Shown in pieces: positions 36,066-43,950 of a DNA stretch of 64,000 nucleotides. Positions within the stretch are counted from its first letter, which is position 1. Every line of letters begins with the position of its first letter. Made by a program: the position numbers and the translations under genes. Under the pieces are notes generated by a model. The model was given only the letters and a program-made list of their open reading frames with translations, made no database searches and was not told where the DNA came from. The DNA is from Balneolaceae bacterium (GTDB taxonomy: Bacteria > Bacteroidota > Rhodothermia > Balneolales > Balneolaceae): NCBI GenBank assembly GCA_006969905.1, contig CP030887.1, positions 1,178,001 to 1,242,000 of the forward strand. Direction: 5' to 3'.

Positions 36066-36082
36066 TTTAGAACCGTTCCAAA
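36066..36082. promoter_or_regulatory. Haem/iron operator upstream of hmuR
   Basis: TTTAGAACCGTTCCAAA matches TTTAGAA-nnn-TTCTAAA with one mismatch in the second half-site (TTCCAAA). It ends 19 bp upstream of the hmuR ATG, almost the same distance as the perfect copy before hmuS (18 bp). Two matching sites at equivalent positions in one functional locus support a shared regulator. Confidence 0.6.
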
Positions 36083-36137
36083 TAAAAGAGAGAAATGTGA
36101 AGATTATGTGAAGAAGATAAAGATCTTGTTTTAACTG

Positions 36138-36419
36138 CTACTTAACTTCTACACCCTTCCAAAAAGCAACCCTGCCTTCAATAGGTTTGGCGGCCTGGGA
36201 GGTCTCCGGGTAATACCATGCGGCAGCTTCATTTACCTCTCCATCTACTTCAATTGAATAGTAGCTGGCAGTACCCTTCCAGGGGCAAACACTGGTTTGA
36301 GTACTTTCGATAAAATATTCTTCATTAAGGGATTCTTTTGGGAAGTAATGGTTCCCTTCTACTACAACAGTGTCATCGCTTTCAGCAATTATTTTTCCAT
36401 TCCATAATGCTTGTTTCAT
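36138..36419 (-). CDS. DUF427 domain protein
   Basis: 93 aa, a complete single DUF427 domain. WNGKIIAESDDTVVVEGNHYFP, then TSVCPWKGTASYYSI and AAWYYPE, the last two being the family signature. It has no known biochemical role. 43 nt downstream of the DUF423 gene and 91 nt ahead of hmuR. Probably the last gene of the operon that begins at 38390. Confidence 0.92.
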   Translation of the reverse strand: MKQALWNGKIIAESDDTVVVEGNHYFPKESLNEEYFIESTQTSVCPWKGTASYYSIEVDGEVNEAAAWYYPETSQAAKPIEGRVAFWKGVEVK

Positions 36420-36462
36420 AATGCTATAATTTTAGACCGGTAATAAATATATAAGTAGAGAA

Positions 36463-36843
36463 TTAATCCTTATTGAAAGAAATAAATTCCCAGGCAAATA
36501 AACCCCAGCCAACTATAAAAGCAACACCCCCAATGGGAGTTATGGCACCAAGCCAACTAATATTGGTAAGGCAGAGGGCGTATAAACTTCCTGAAAAAAT
36601 AAAAATCCCGGTAAAGAGAAGACGTGTAATCCATACCACATTAATTTGAAAGCTTGTTCCAGCCAAAACAACTGCAAGGATGCCCAAACTATTCCACATT
36701 TGATAGGATACAGCAGTTTCCCATGTTTGCAATCGTTGAGCGGTGAGAACATTTTCTAAAGCATGAGCGCCAAAAGCACCTAAGCCTATTCCGGTGGCAA
36801 GCAAAAACCCGGCAAGTGCAAGAGAACGTTTTTGCAAGTTCAT
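36463..36843 (-). CDS. DUF423 membrane protein
   Basis: 126 aa from ATG at 36843 (a GTG six codons upstream overlaps the previous gene). Four hydrophobic segments with the DUF423 pattern: LATGIGLGAFGAHAL near the N-terminus, TAVSYQMWNSLGILA, a GIFIFSGSLYALC segment and ITPIGGVAFIVGWG. Inner-membrane protein (YgdD-like family) of unknown function. 10 nt after the CDGSH gene. Confidence 0.92.
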   Translation of the reverse strand: MNLQKRSLALAGFLLATGIGLGAFGAHALENVLTAQRLQTWETAVSYQMWNSLGILAVVLAGTSFQINVVWITRLLFTGIFIFSGSLYALCLTNISWLGAITPIGGVAFIVGWGLFAWEFISFNKD

Positions 36844-36853
36844 TGTAATTGCT

Positions 36854-37510
36854 TTACTCACTTACAAAACCGGCTGCCCTGTGAGCTCCATCACAAAAAG
36901 GTTTATTGGCCGAGGCTCCACACCGGCAAAAGCTCATTTTCTTTTCTGTATTGAGGCATTGGTCACCACCATTCATTTCATACTTGCCTTCAACTACAAA
37001 AGGGGCATTTGGAAGAACGGTGATATGTAACTCTCCACCGGTTTCTTCGGTAGCTTCCAGCTCCAGCCTTTCCGGGTTATAATCCACGCCGCAAGTAAAT
37101 TCGCCTTTAATATGGGAATTGTCGCAATACGGTTTATTCTTTGACAGGCCGCACCGGCAGAAGGCGGCTCTGGTTTCTTTGGCGAGTATTTCACCGTTAT
37201 TGTCCTTTATTACCAGGTTCCCTTCAATATATACCGGGCCATTTTCCACCAGGGTCATTGTGTTTTTTGACGGAGCTGTTTCATTTTTTCCGCCATCTTT
37301 TCGCTGATACTGTAAAGCTCCCGTAGGGCAGCGTTTAATCACTTCCGCCACTTCATCAGCAGAGGATTTGCCGGGCTGAACCCACGGTTTATGAGAGATA
37401 TCAAAAACTTCAGGCAGCCCATGTACACATTCTTTGGCATGGATGCATTTTTTCTGATCCCAGCTTACTTCAATTTCATCACTATCGTAGGTAAATATTT
37501 TTGATTCCAT
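36854..37510 (-). CDS. CDGSH iron-sulfur protein with ferredoxin-like N-terminus
   Basis: 218 aa from ATG at 37510. The N-terminal Fer4_19-type module (Cys22, Cys28 and Cys61 in KKCIHAKECVHG and KRCPTGAL) is followed by two CDGSH [2Fe-2S] domains, each with a C-x-C-x8-C-x3-H set: Cys118/120/129-His133 (CRCGLSKNKPYCDNSH) and Cys195/197/206-His210 (CRCGASANKPFCDGAH). Three cluster-binding modules in one soluble protein suggest electron transfer or cluster storage. The partner is not encoded nearby. 7 nt after the outer-membrane protein gene. Confidence 0.9.
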   Translation of the reverse strand: MESKIFTYDSDEIEVSWDQKKCIHAKECVHGLPEVFDISHKPWVQPGKSSADEVAEVIKRCPTGALQYQRKDGGKNETAPSKNTMTLVENGPVYIEGNLVIKDNNGEILAKETRAAFCRCGLSKNKPYCDNSHIKGEFTCGVDYNPERLELEATEETGGELHITVLPNAPFVVEGKYEMNGGDQCLNTEKKMSFCRCGASANKPFCDGAHRAAGFVSE

Positions 37511-37517
37511 AATTGTT

Positions 37518-38390
37518 TTATAATTTAACGGCAAAACTTACAAACGGGAAAAACCCTTCAGCACCATCGGTGGTAAAAAAACCAAGATCAGCAGCAATTC
37601 GTTGCCCGATAAATCTACCCCCAAAAGAAATAAGCGGTTCTAAACCATCTGACTCGGTTGGGAATACAAAGTTTTCAGACAGCAAAGCAAATCTTTGCGA
37701 AACCCGTAGCTGTCCACCAACAATGAATACAGGATCAGTTGTTTCACCTTCGGCAGTGGCAACGCCAAGTCCGGCGGTAAGGTCAAGCTCTTTCCGGGTA
37801 TAAGTTGCAGCCCCAAATACTGAAGTGAATCCAAAATCTGAGTCAAACAAAGAGTAATAGGTAGCAGTACCCGAGACTGAAAAACTCTCATTAAGATTTA
37901 CCCCAACCTTTACCCCAATATTTTTTAGCTGATTTTCAAAACCAAGTTCAGGAATCATGCTTATTCCTCCGCTTACAGAGATATTTTTTGTAATACCATA
38001 AGAAATATTGGAAAAGAAGATGTAAGTATTTTGATAATAGCCTGATCTGGCTTCTAACATACGCCCGCTCTGTGTAATAAATAACTTATTTGATGCCGGG
38101 TTTTTGTACCAGCGGGTGGTCCTATCCGAAGGATCCACGATGGTAATTTCCTTAATACGATCATAATTGAAATTGAATAACCCGTCTTTGGTTTCCACAC
38201 CTACCGACTCGTCATCTACTGAAATAACTTTCCCGGAGAAGGTATTTCCGTTAACAAGCGTAATTCGAACCTCATCTCCGTTTTCAAGGGCATCCATCAG
38301 GATTACTTTGAATTCGGTAGTTTGAGCCGTTGCTGTAGCCGTAAAAAGGAAGCTCAGGCAGATAAATATGAATAACTTTCTGGGGTACAT
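37518..38390 (-). CDS. Outer-membrane beta-barrel protein with N-terminal LSm/SH3-like strand domain
   Basis: 290 aa from ATG at 38390, which starts the signal peptide MYPRKLFIFICLSFLFTATATAQ. Residues about 30-85 (VRITLVNGNTFSGKVISVDD, then TKDGLFNFNYDRIKEI) look like a small five-stranded barrel, as in ribosomal-binding LSm-like folds seen in secreted proteins. The rest is a repeated amphipathic beta-strand region ending FVSFAVKL. Function unknown. First gene of a four-gene minus-strand group (this, CDGSH, DUF423, DUF427). Confidence 0.7.
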   Translation of the reverse strand: MYPRKLFIFICLSFLFTATATAQTTEFKVILMDALENGDEVRITLVNGNTFSGKVISVDDESVGVETKDGLFNFNYDRIKEITIVDPSDRTTRWYKNPASNKLFITQSGRMLEARSGYYQNTYIFFSNISYGITKNISVSGGISMIPELGFENQLKNIGVKVGVNLNESFSVSGTATYYSLFDSDFGFTSVFGAATYTRKELDLTAGLGVATAEGETTDPVFIVGGQLRVSQRFALLSENFVFPTESDGLEPLISFGGRFIGQRIAADLGFFTTDGAEGFFPFVSFAVKL

Positions 38391-38742
38391 AATGATTAGC
38401 AGGCTTATGATTGATGAATTTATCAAACCAGAAACCCATAACAAACAGCTTTATTTCATTTTATCATTTATTTGGAAATCCTGGAAATGACAAATTTAAA
38501 GGAATAGACTTTAGGCGATAAATTGTTCAGCCATGCGAATGGCTTGTTGCTATAACGCCCATAAATTAATCGATTAAAAAAATCTGATGCAGAAAAGGGC
38601 TAATAACATCAATTAATTGCAAAAATAAAAACTGCCTAAAAGTGGGGCGAGATTGATGTTTACAATATGGACAAGTGACTATAGATTACTAGGGAAATGT
38701 CATGATTCATACTTTTAATTGAACCTGTGTTCGTCGTGCCTG
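38391..38742. other. Intergenic region, 352 bp, no gene found
   Basis: Lies between the end of the copper operon (stop 38743) and the start of the outer-membrane protein gene at 38390, so it should contain the copper-operon terminator and the next promoter. I see a 12-bp palindrome TTAATCGATTAA at 38566-38577 and a GCCAT/ATGGC stem at 38530-38543. No U-tailed hairpin stands out, no tRNA or att-like repeat is visible, and short open frames look random. Confidence 0.5.
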
Positions 38743-39816
38743 TTATTTGAGTTGGGATAATTCAATTTTCTGGATTAAGAGCTTTCCGTGTCCATTTATT
38801 TTTAAGCCGATACTTCCGGCGGTTGGTTCGTCTCCATGTCCATGAACCACCATTTCTTTATTGATGTATCCTCTAAAGTGCGTTCCGTCGCTAACCACCC
38901 GGATAAATTTTAATCCCTCATTTTGGAACTCTTTTTCATCAAAAATTTTGGTTTCGTTACTTGTAGCCCGTCCCTGTGAGATTTCTCCGTCTGAAGTGAG
39001 AGCCACAAAATCATAGTTTTGAGAATCTTGTGCATGATGGGCAATTTTGAGCTCTCCGGTAAAGGAGGCCATATCTAAGTAGATATCGACCTGAATATTT
39101 TCATAACCCGAATGCGTTACAAAGAAATTAGATATGTGGTCTGACAGATCAAAGCTGAGATACGTTTTATTATCAGTGATTGAAACTGTAGGGTTGAGCT
39201 GTTCTATATCCCCTTGGAGCCAGTGAAAATGCTCGTTCAGATCATTGACAGAACTGGCAGACATATTCCAAATCCAGTCGTTGTTTTCTTTTTGGGTAAA
39301 CGATGATTGTATCTCTGAATTTTCATTTTGAATGAATGGTGGCTCTTCAACTTCTTCGAGCAATTGGCCGGTACCAACTCCATAGCCATAGACCATAGTT
39401 GCCCCATACTCTCCGGTCTGAAACAAGAAAAGTATCCCTGACAGCCCAAGTACAAAAACCGTTATTTGAACAGATTTCTTATCCAATAGTTTATACCAAT
39501 GCAAAGCAATACGAATGATTGTATAGATACTAAAGAACATGACTGTCCATAATGCCCAATCGGCATGGTCGGTTAAGAGTGATTGAGCTTGGGTTGGAAG
39601 AAACACAGTGTCAGCAGCTGATCGTCCTGTAAAATAGGTTATTATAGCCGCTATTGAGCCAAGCACATAGATAAAGGTGGTTTTCTTTTCATCCCACCAT
39701 TCATCTTTTATAAAGAATGTCATGGCATTTAACCCAATAGCCAGTATAAGTATGGCTATTGGAAAATGTACCATCATAGGGTGAATGTTTGGAGCATAGT
39801 CAAAAAGCTCATTCAT
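38743..39816 (-). CDS. DUF2231 membrane protein with C-terminal jelly-roll-like domain
   Basis: 357 aa. The first 150 residues hold four hydrophobic segments with the DUF2231 opening NIHPMMVHFPIAILILAIGL and the conserved late His (LTDHADWALWTV). The remaining soluble part (about 165-357) reads like a concanavalin/3-keto-disaccharide-hydrolase-type sandwich (FVTHSGYENIQVDIYLDMAS, GEISQGRATS, FRGYINKEMVVHGHGDEPTAGSIGLKINGHGKLLIQKIEL). Last gene of the copper operon. DUF2231 is often found with metal and redox genes but its role is unproven. Confidence 0.8.
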   Translation of the reverse strand: MNELFDYAPNIHPMMVHFPIAILILAIGLNAMTFFIKDEWWDEKKTTFIYVLGSIAAIITYFTGRSAADTVFLPTQAQSLLTDHADWALWTVMFFSIYTIIRIALHWYKLLDKKSVQITVFVLGLSGILFLFQTGEYGATMVYGYGVGTGQLLEEVEEPPFIQNENSEIQSSFTQKENNDWIWNMSASSVNDLNEHFHWLQGDIEQLNPTVSITDNKTYLSFDLSDHISNFFVTHSGYENIQVDIYLDMASFTGELKIAHHAQDSQNYDFVALTSDGEISQGRATSNETKIFDEKEFQNEGLKFIRVVSDGTHFRGYINKEMVVHGHGDEPTAGSIGLKINGHGKLLIQKIELSQLK

Positions 39817-39864
39817 TATTTTTACCTCTTATTCGTTATATATTTTCTCAATTCTTTTAGATTG

Positions 39865-40251
39865 CTATAGCTCTTCAACCACGCGCGTTAGGGCTGTGTT
39901 AACTTCTTGAGCAATCTCATGCAATTCTTCATTATCTACGGCCTGCATTGACGCTAATGGGTTCACTGCGGAAACTTCTACTTGACCGTTTTCATGTTCT
40001 TCCACGATGACATTGCATGGCAGCATAGTACCTATTTTATCCTCTTTTAAAAGAGCTTGATGTGCGAAGTTTGGATTGCAGGCACCCAATATTTTGTACT
40101 TCTTAAAATCCACATCCAGTTTCTTTTTAAGCGTTTCTTTCACATCAATTTCTGTGAGTACGCCAAAACCCTGATCTTTCAGCCTTTCGGTTACACGTTC
40201 AATAGCTTCTTCAAAATTTTGATCTACATTTTTTGAGATATAATATTCCAT
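39865..40251 (-). CDS. DUF302 domain protein
   Basis: 128 aa, full-length single domain. FEEAIERVTERLKDQGFGVLTEIDVKETLKKKL, the family core YKILGACNPNFAHQAL and the LPCNVIVEE strand are diagnostic of DUF302. The conserved Cys in GACNP and a Cys in LPCN may bind metal, which is inference. Commonly found in heavy-metal loci. 20 nt after the SHOCT gene. Confidence 0.92.
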   Translation of the reverse strand: MEYYISKNVDQNFEEAIERVTERLKDQGFGVLTEIDVKETLKKKLDVDFKKYKILGACNPNFAHQALLKEDKIGTMLPCNVIVEEHENGQVEVSAVNPLASMQAVDNEELHEIAQEVNTALTRVVEEL

Positions 40252-40271
40252 GGTTTTCCTCAGTCTTTGAG

Positions 40272-40478
40272 TTATTCTTTTTTCTGTTCAAATTCACTTT
40301 TGGTAATCTTGCCCCTGGCATATCGCTTTTTTAAAATATCGAGGGCATCCTCCTGGTCGTTGGCATTGATATTTCTTCGGGCATTAAAGAATTGAAATAA
40401 TCCATACCCAATTGCGAGTATGAGCAGCCACCAAAAAATCATCATCCAACCTCCTCCAAATCCATCTGTCCAGTGCAT
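40272..40478 (-). CDS. SHOCT-domain small membrane protein
   Basis: 68 aa from ATG at 40478. An N-terminal HWTDGFGGGWMMIFWWLLILA membrane stretch is followed by a linker and a C-terminal SHOCT helix pair (DALDILKKRYARGKITKSEFEQKKE). Small SHOCT proteins of exactly this build are frequent in copper and heavy-metal gene clusters of many phyla. Role unknown, possibly oligomerisation or regulation. Confidence 0.85.
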   Translation of the reverse strand: MHWTDGFGGGWMMIFWWLLILAIGYGLFQFFNARRNINANDQEDALDILKKRYARGKITKSEFEQKKE

Positions 40479-40535
40479 AATTGATACTTTTAGCAATGGT
40501 GTTTAATGAATTGCTCATCAAGCACCATTGAATAA

Positions 40536-40985
40536 TTAATGATTGTGTTTTGATTCTGATCCATCAGGCATCCCCATCTCGCCTTTCATCATCATTCGCA
40601 TACACATCATGTGCATTTTCATCTTGGGATCATTCATCATCTCTTTCGTGTTAGATTGATCCATTTCCTTGCCCTCCATCATGGACTGCATCATCTGCAT
40701 ATGAGCCTGCATTTGCTCTTTCATTTTAGGGTTTTGCATCATGCTTTGCATATCTCCCATATTCATTTCAGATTCCATGTCCATCATTTTATGCATCATC
40801 TGCATACGCATTTTTGGATCTTTCATCATATGATCCATCATCATGGATCTCATCGTGGAGTCTTTCATCATTTCCATCATTTGCTCTTTTTTCCCGTCAT
40901 GCATGTTATGTTGTTGTGCATGAGCAAATCCGATCAAAAGAACAGTGAACATCGATGTGAGTATAAGTTGTTTTAGTATTTTCAT
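40536..40985 (-). CDS. Methionine-rich periplasmic protein, probable Cu(I) binder
   Basis: 149 aa from ATG at 40985, with a signal peptide MKILKQLILTSMFTVLLIGFAHA. By direct count, about 43 of the roughly 126 mature residues are Met. A short unit recurs: DSTMRSMMM (42-50), DPKMRMQMM (56-64), NPKMKEQM (85-92) and DPKMKMHMM (119-127). Clustered Met with some His and one Cys is the composition of periplasmic Cu(I) sponges such as PcoE or CopK-like carriers, though no family identity is seen. It sits mid-operon between DUF5676-like and SHOCT genes and probably buffers copper for the Cus pump. Confidence 0.8.
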   Translation of the reverse strand: MKILKQLILTSMFTVLLIGFAHAQQHNMHDGKKEQMMEMMKDSTMRSMMMDHMMKDPKMRMQMMHKMMDMESEMNMGDMQSMMQNPKMKEQMQAHMQMMQSMMEGKEMDQSNTKEMMNDPKMKMHMMCMRMMMKGEMGMPDGSESKHNH

Positions 40986-41033
40986 AATGTTTTCCTTTTT
41001 ATTTGTTGTTTTGTGATTAAAATTTTTCATGAC

Positions 41034-41315
41034 TTATGAGTTGCCTTGCTTAAGGCCAATGTTATAGACAGAGGCGATCAATGCCCCAATCAACCAGCCT
41101 AGAATGAAGGTCTGTACAATCCCCAAGATTGCCTGCCATACAGGCACGTCCATTCTGATAATTGACGTGGTATCCAGCCCGTGCAGCAGGCTGTTGAAGA
41201 ACCAAATGGTTCCTTCTCTACCCACTGTTATCATAAGTAGTATGCATCCTACATAGAGTAATGCTCCGGTTGATCCGACTGCTACTCCAAATCGTTTTAT
41301 ATTTAATTTTTCCAT
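41034..41315 (-). CDS. DUF5676-like membrane protein
   Basis: 93 aa from ATG at 41315. Two or three hydrophobic segments: an N-terminal GVAVGSTGALLYVGCILLM, a loop with LHGLDTTSIIRMDVPVW, and the closing QTFILGWLIGALIASVYNIG helix. The opening LNIKRFGVAVG and the Gly-rich ending before VYN match the DUF5676 pattern seen in heavy-metal clusters. Function unknown. Confidence 0.7.
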   Translation of the reverse strand: MEKLNIKRFGVAVGSTGALLYVGCILLMITVGREGTIWFFNSLLHGLDTTSIIRMDVPVWQAILGIVQTFILGWLIGALIASVYNIGLKQGNS

Positions 41316-41346
41316 TGTTATCTCTTGTTTTTTGTTAGTTGGTGTC

Positions 41347-41517
41347 CTAGTGATCATGTCCGCCATGCGAGCGAAACATCATAAGGTGTGCACCAAACAT
41401 GATGAGGATGAATAGGAAGAATGTGATGGGGCTCTTCAGCCCAAAGCTGGGCGCTAAAAAGATGAGCAAGAGTGGAACAACACATCCAATAATCATCCAG
41501 AAATAATGTCTTTTCAT
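41347..41517 (-). CDS. DUF2933-like small membrane protein
   Basis: 56 aa. Read directly from the sequence: ATG at 41517, MKRHYFWMIIGCVVPLLLIF, a second hydrophobic segment SPITFFLFILIMFGAHLMMF, then a His-rich tail RSHGGHDH and stop TAG at 41347-41349. The two-helix build with a C-terminal His/Gly tail is that of DUF2933 proteins in copper loci. It is 18 nt after the PII-like gene and 31 nt before the DUF5676-like gene, in the same operon. Confidence 0.72.
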   Translation of the reverse strand: MKRHYFWMIIGCVVPLLLIFLAPSFGLKSPITFFLFILIMFGAHLMMFRSHGGHDH

Positions 41518-41535
41518 ATCTACCTCTTAGTTGAA

Positions 41536-41877
41536 TTACAAAAGAACTTCAGCGCCTTCTTTCCCGTCCCGAATGCGTAGTGTATACTCGATGGGTGAGA
41601 CAAAAATGATTCCATCTCCTGAAGAACCGGTTGAAGCCGCTTGCTGAATGGTTTCAATGATGGGCTGTACGGAAGTATCCTGAGCTGCAATTTCAATTTT
41701 CGTGACTTTGGAATGCATGGCAGGAAACTCCAGGGAGCCGTGTTCTTTATCTGGGTCGGAGTATTGTCCGGCACCTTCACCTTTAAAAACAGTGATGCAA
41801 CAATGTCCAGCAGCTCTAAGAGCTTTATAGACATCTTCTAACAGTATTGGTCGTATATATGCTTTTATGAGTTTCAT
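41536..41877 (-). CDS. PII-like signalling protein of the copper operon
   Basis: 113 aa, the size of GlnB/GlnK. The opening MKLIKAYIRPILLEDVYKALR and the C-terminal signature TGSSGDGIIFVSPIEYTLRIRDG (start 83) are those of PII proteins. The T-loop is not canonical: the uridylylated Tyr51 and RGAEY motif are replaced by GEGAGQYSDPDKEHGSLEF. Two adjacent Cys (26-27) and several His are present. A PII subgroup encoded beside RND metal-efflux genes is known, and this fits it. It may sense nucleotides or metal and bind the pump, but this is inference. Located between copB (15 nt) and the DUF2933-like gene. Confidence 0.85.
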   Translation of the reverse strand: MKLIKAYIRPILLEDVYKALRAAGHCCITVFKGEGAGQYSDPDKEHGSLEFPAMHSKVTKIEIAAQDTSVQPIIETIQQAASTGSSGDGIIFVSPIEYTLRIRDGKEGAEVLL

Positions 41878-41892
41878 GACCTTTCATTTGAG

Positions 41893-43941
41893 TTAATCTT
41901 CTAGTTTTAACAGGCGTGCGTTGAAGGCGACAATTACTGTACTGAGCGACATCAGACCTGCACCAAGAGCCGGATTAAGGATGATGCCATAGCTGTATAA
42001 AACCCCGGCAGCGAGAGGAATAGCAACGGCGTTATATCCGGTTGCCCACCACAAATTCTGCACCATTTTTTTGTAGGTCGCTTTGGCAAGTGCAACCAGT
42101 GCAGCCACATCCTTCGGATTGCTTTGGGTGAGGATTATATCGCCTGTTTCCACAGCCACATCAGAGCCTGCTCCAATGGCGATACCAACATCGGCTTGAG
42201 CCAGGGCCGGAGCATCATTCACGCCGTCTCCTGTCATGGCCACTTTCAATCCTCGTGATTGAACTTCCTTGATTTTATCTGCTTTTTCGTTGGGCAGAAC
42301 TTCAGCGAAGTAATCATCCAGGCCAAGTTCTTTGGCTACATAAGCAGCCGTTTGTTTATTATCGCCTGTAAGCATAATGCACTGAATGCCCATCTCATGG
42401 AGTTGTTTGATTGCTTTTCTGGAGTCTTCCCGGATGGTATCCCCAAGTGCTATAGCGCCAATCAATTTGTCTTCAGCAATCACAAATACCACTGTTTTTC
42501 CTTGAGAGGATAAGTTTTGATACTTATCGTCCGGTTGTTCTATGCCTTGTTCTTCTAAGTAACCAGGGCTAACAACTTTGATAGATACCCCCCCAACTTT
42601 GCCTTCAATCCCTTTTCCGGTAATGGAATTGAACTCCTCAATTTCCAACAATTCATCACTGGCTTTGACGACTCCTTGGGCAATGGGGTGTTCAGAGTTT
42701 TTTTCAAGCGATGCCGCTAATCGCAAGATTTGTTCATCACTATAATCGCTTGAGTAATTGATGACATCTGTAACCTCAAATACCCCCTTGGTGAGCGTTC
42801 CGGTTTTATCAAAAATAACCGCTCCAAGGTTTCGTGCTTCTTCAAAAGCGGTTCGGTTTCTGATCAAAAACCCATTCCCGGCTGCCAGATTTGTTGAAAC
42901 AGCCACCACTAAGGGCACGGCCAGCCCAAGTGCATGAGGACAGGCAATAACCATCACGGTAACGGTTCGTTCTAAAGCAAAGACAAAGTCTTCAGTGGTC
43001 AACACCGTCCAGACAAAGAAGGTCAGGAAACCAGCTGCCAATGCGATCATTGTGAGCCAAAAGGCAGCACGATTAGCTAAATCCTGCGTTCTTGATTTAC
43101 TTTCCTGGGCTTGTTTGACCAGGTCAATGACCTGAGACAGGAAGGAATCTTTTCCGGTGCGGTTGATCTCAATGGTGATTGAACCTTCTCCGTTCAGGGA
43201 GCCTCCAATGACTTCATCGCCATCACTTTTAGAAACAGGTTTGGATTCCCCGGTCATCAGAGACTCATTGACGGAACTATTGCCTTTAATCACAACACCG
43301 TCAGCCGGGATCTTTTCACCGGGTTTAATGAGGACACGATCTCCGGTTTTAAGCTTTTCTAGTGCAACATCTTTGGTAGAGCCATCATGCTGAACTAAAT
43401 GCGCTTCTGAAGGCATAAGCTTGGCAAGTTCTTCCAGGGCTTTGGAGGCGCTCATCACCGATTTCATCTCGATGTAATGACCAATCAGCATGATATCAAC
43501 TAAAGTGACCAGCTCCCAAAAGAAGATTTTACCATCGACAACAAAAACGACCAGTGTGCTATATACATAAGCTGTGGTAATGGCAATGGCGATCAGGGTC
43601 ATCATGCCGGGCTGTTTTTTCTTTAACTCATCAACCAATCCTTTGAGGAATGGCCAACCACCATAGAAGAAGACCAGACTGGATAGAACAAATGAGACAT
43701 AGATATCGCCCGAAAATGCGAGTGCGTCTCGCAGTCCAAGAAACCCTTGAATCATAGGAGAAAGGGCGATAATCGGCAGGCTTAAAGCTAGTGAAATCCA
43801 GAAGCGCTTTATAAAATCCTGTGCCATATGCGCATGGTGATCGTGATGATCATGTCCTCCGGAATCTTCATTATGACTAGAATGGTCATGGTGTTCATGT
43901 CCAGAGGAAGAATGGTTGTGTTGAGAATGATCGTGGTTCAT
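41893..43941 (-). CDS. copB: CPH-type P1B copper-exporting ATPase (CopB-like)
   Basis: 682 aa. The first 38 residues contain 15 His in place of a CxxC HMA domain. Eight membrane segments, TGES (actuator), the CPH metal motif at 334-336 (VIACPHALGL), DKTGT with phosphorylated Asp378, SEHPIAQG and GDGVNDAPALAQAD. CPH and a His-rich N-terminus define the P1B-3 (CopB) group, which exports Cu(I)/Cu(II) or Ag. The gene lies 9 nt after the DUF3347 gene and complements the CPC-type CopA encoded at 54488. Confidence 0.93.
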   Translation of the reverse strand: MNHDHSQHNHSSSGHEHHDHSSHNEDSGGHDHHDHHAHMAQDFIKRFWISLALSLPIIALSPMIQGFLGLRDALAFSGDIYVSFVLSSLVFFYGGWPFLKGLVDELKKKQPGMMTLIAIAITTAYVYSTLVVFVVDGKIFFWELVTLVDIMLIGHYIEMKSVMSASKALEELAKLMPSEAHLVQHDGSTKDVALEKLKTGDRVLIKPGEKIPADGVVIKGNSSVNESLMTGESKPVSKSDGDEVIGGSLNGEGSITIEINRTGKDSFLSQVIDLVKQAQESKSRTQDLANRAAFWLTMIALAAGFLTFFVWTVLTTEDFVFALERTVTVMVIACPHALGLAVPLVVAVSTNLAAGNGFLIRNRTAFEEARNLGAVIFDKTGTLTKGVFEVTDVINYSSDYSDEQILRLAASLEKNSEHPIAQGVVKASDELLEIEEFNSITGKGIEGKVGGVSIKVVSPGYLEEQGIEQPDDKYQNLSSQGKTVVFVIAEDKLIGAIALGDTIREDSRKAIKQLHEMGIQCIMLTGDNKQTAAYVAKELGLDDYFAEVLPNEKADKIKEVQSRGLKVAMTGDGVNDAPALAQADVGIAIGAGSDVAVETGDIILTQSNPKDVAALVALAKATYKKMVQNLWWATGYNAVAIPLAAGVLYSYGIILNPALGAGLMSLSTVIVAFNARLLKLED

Positions 43942-43950
43942 AGTGGCCTC

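Noticed and set aside
38530-38640. Integron attC-like or att site in the 352-bp gap (TATAACGCCC ... GGGCTAATAAC)
   Set aside because: The paired core sites and spacing of attC do not fit, and there is no integrase or tRNA gene nearby.
40611-40976. His-rich open frame on the plus strand opposite the Met-rich gene
   Set aside because: ATG (Met) codons read as CAT (His) on the opposite strand, so the His-rich peptide is a shadow with no signal or start context.
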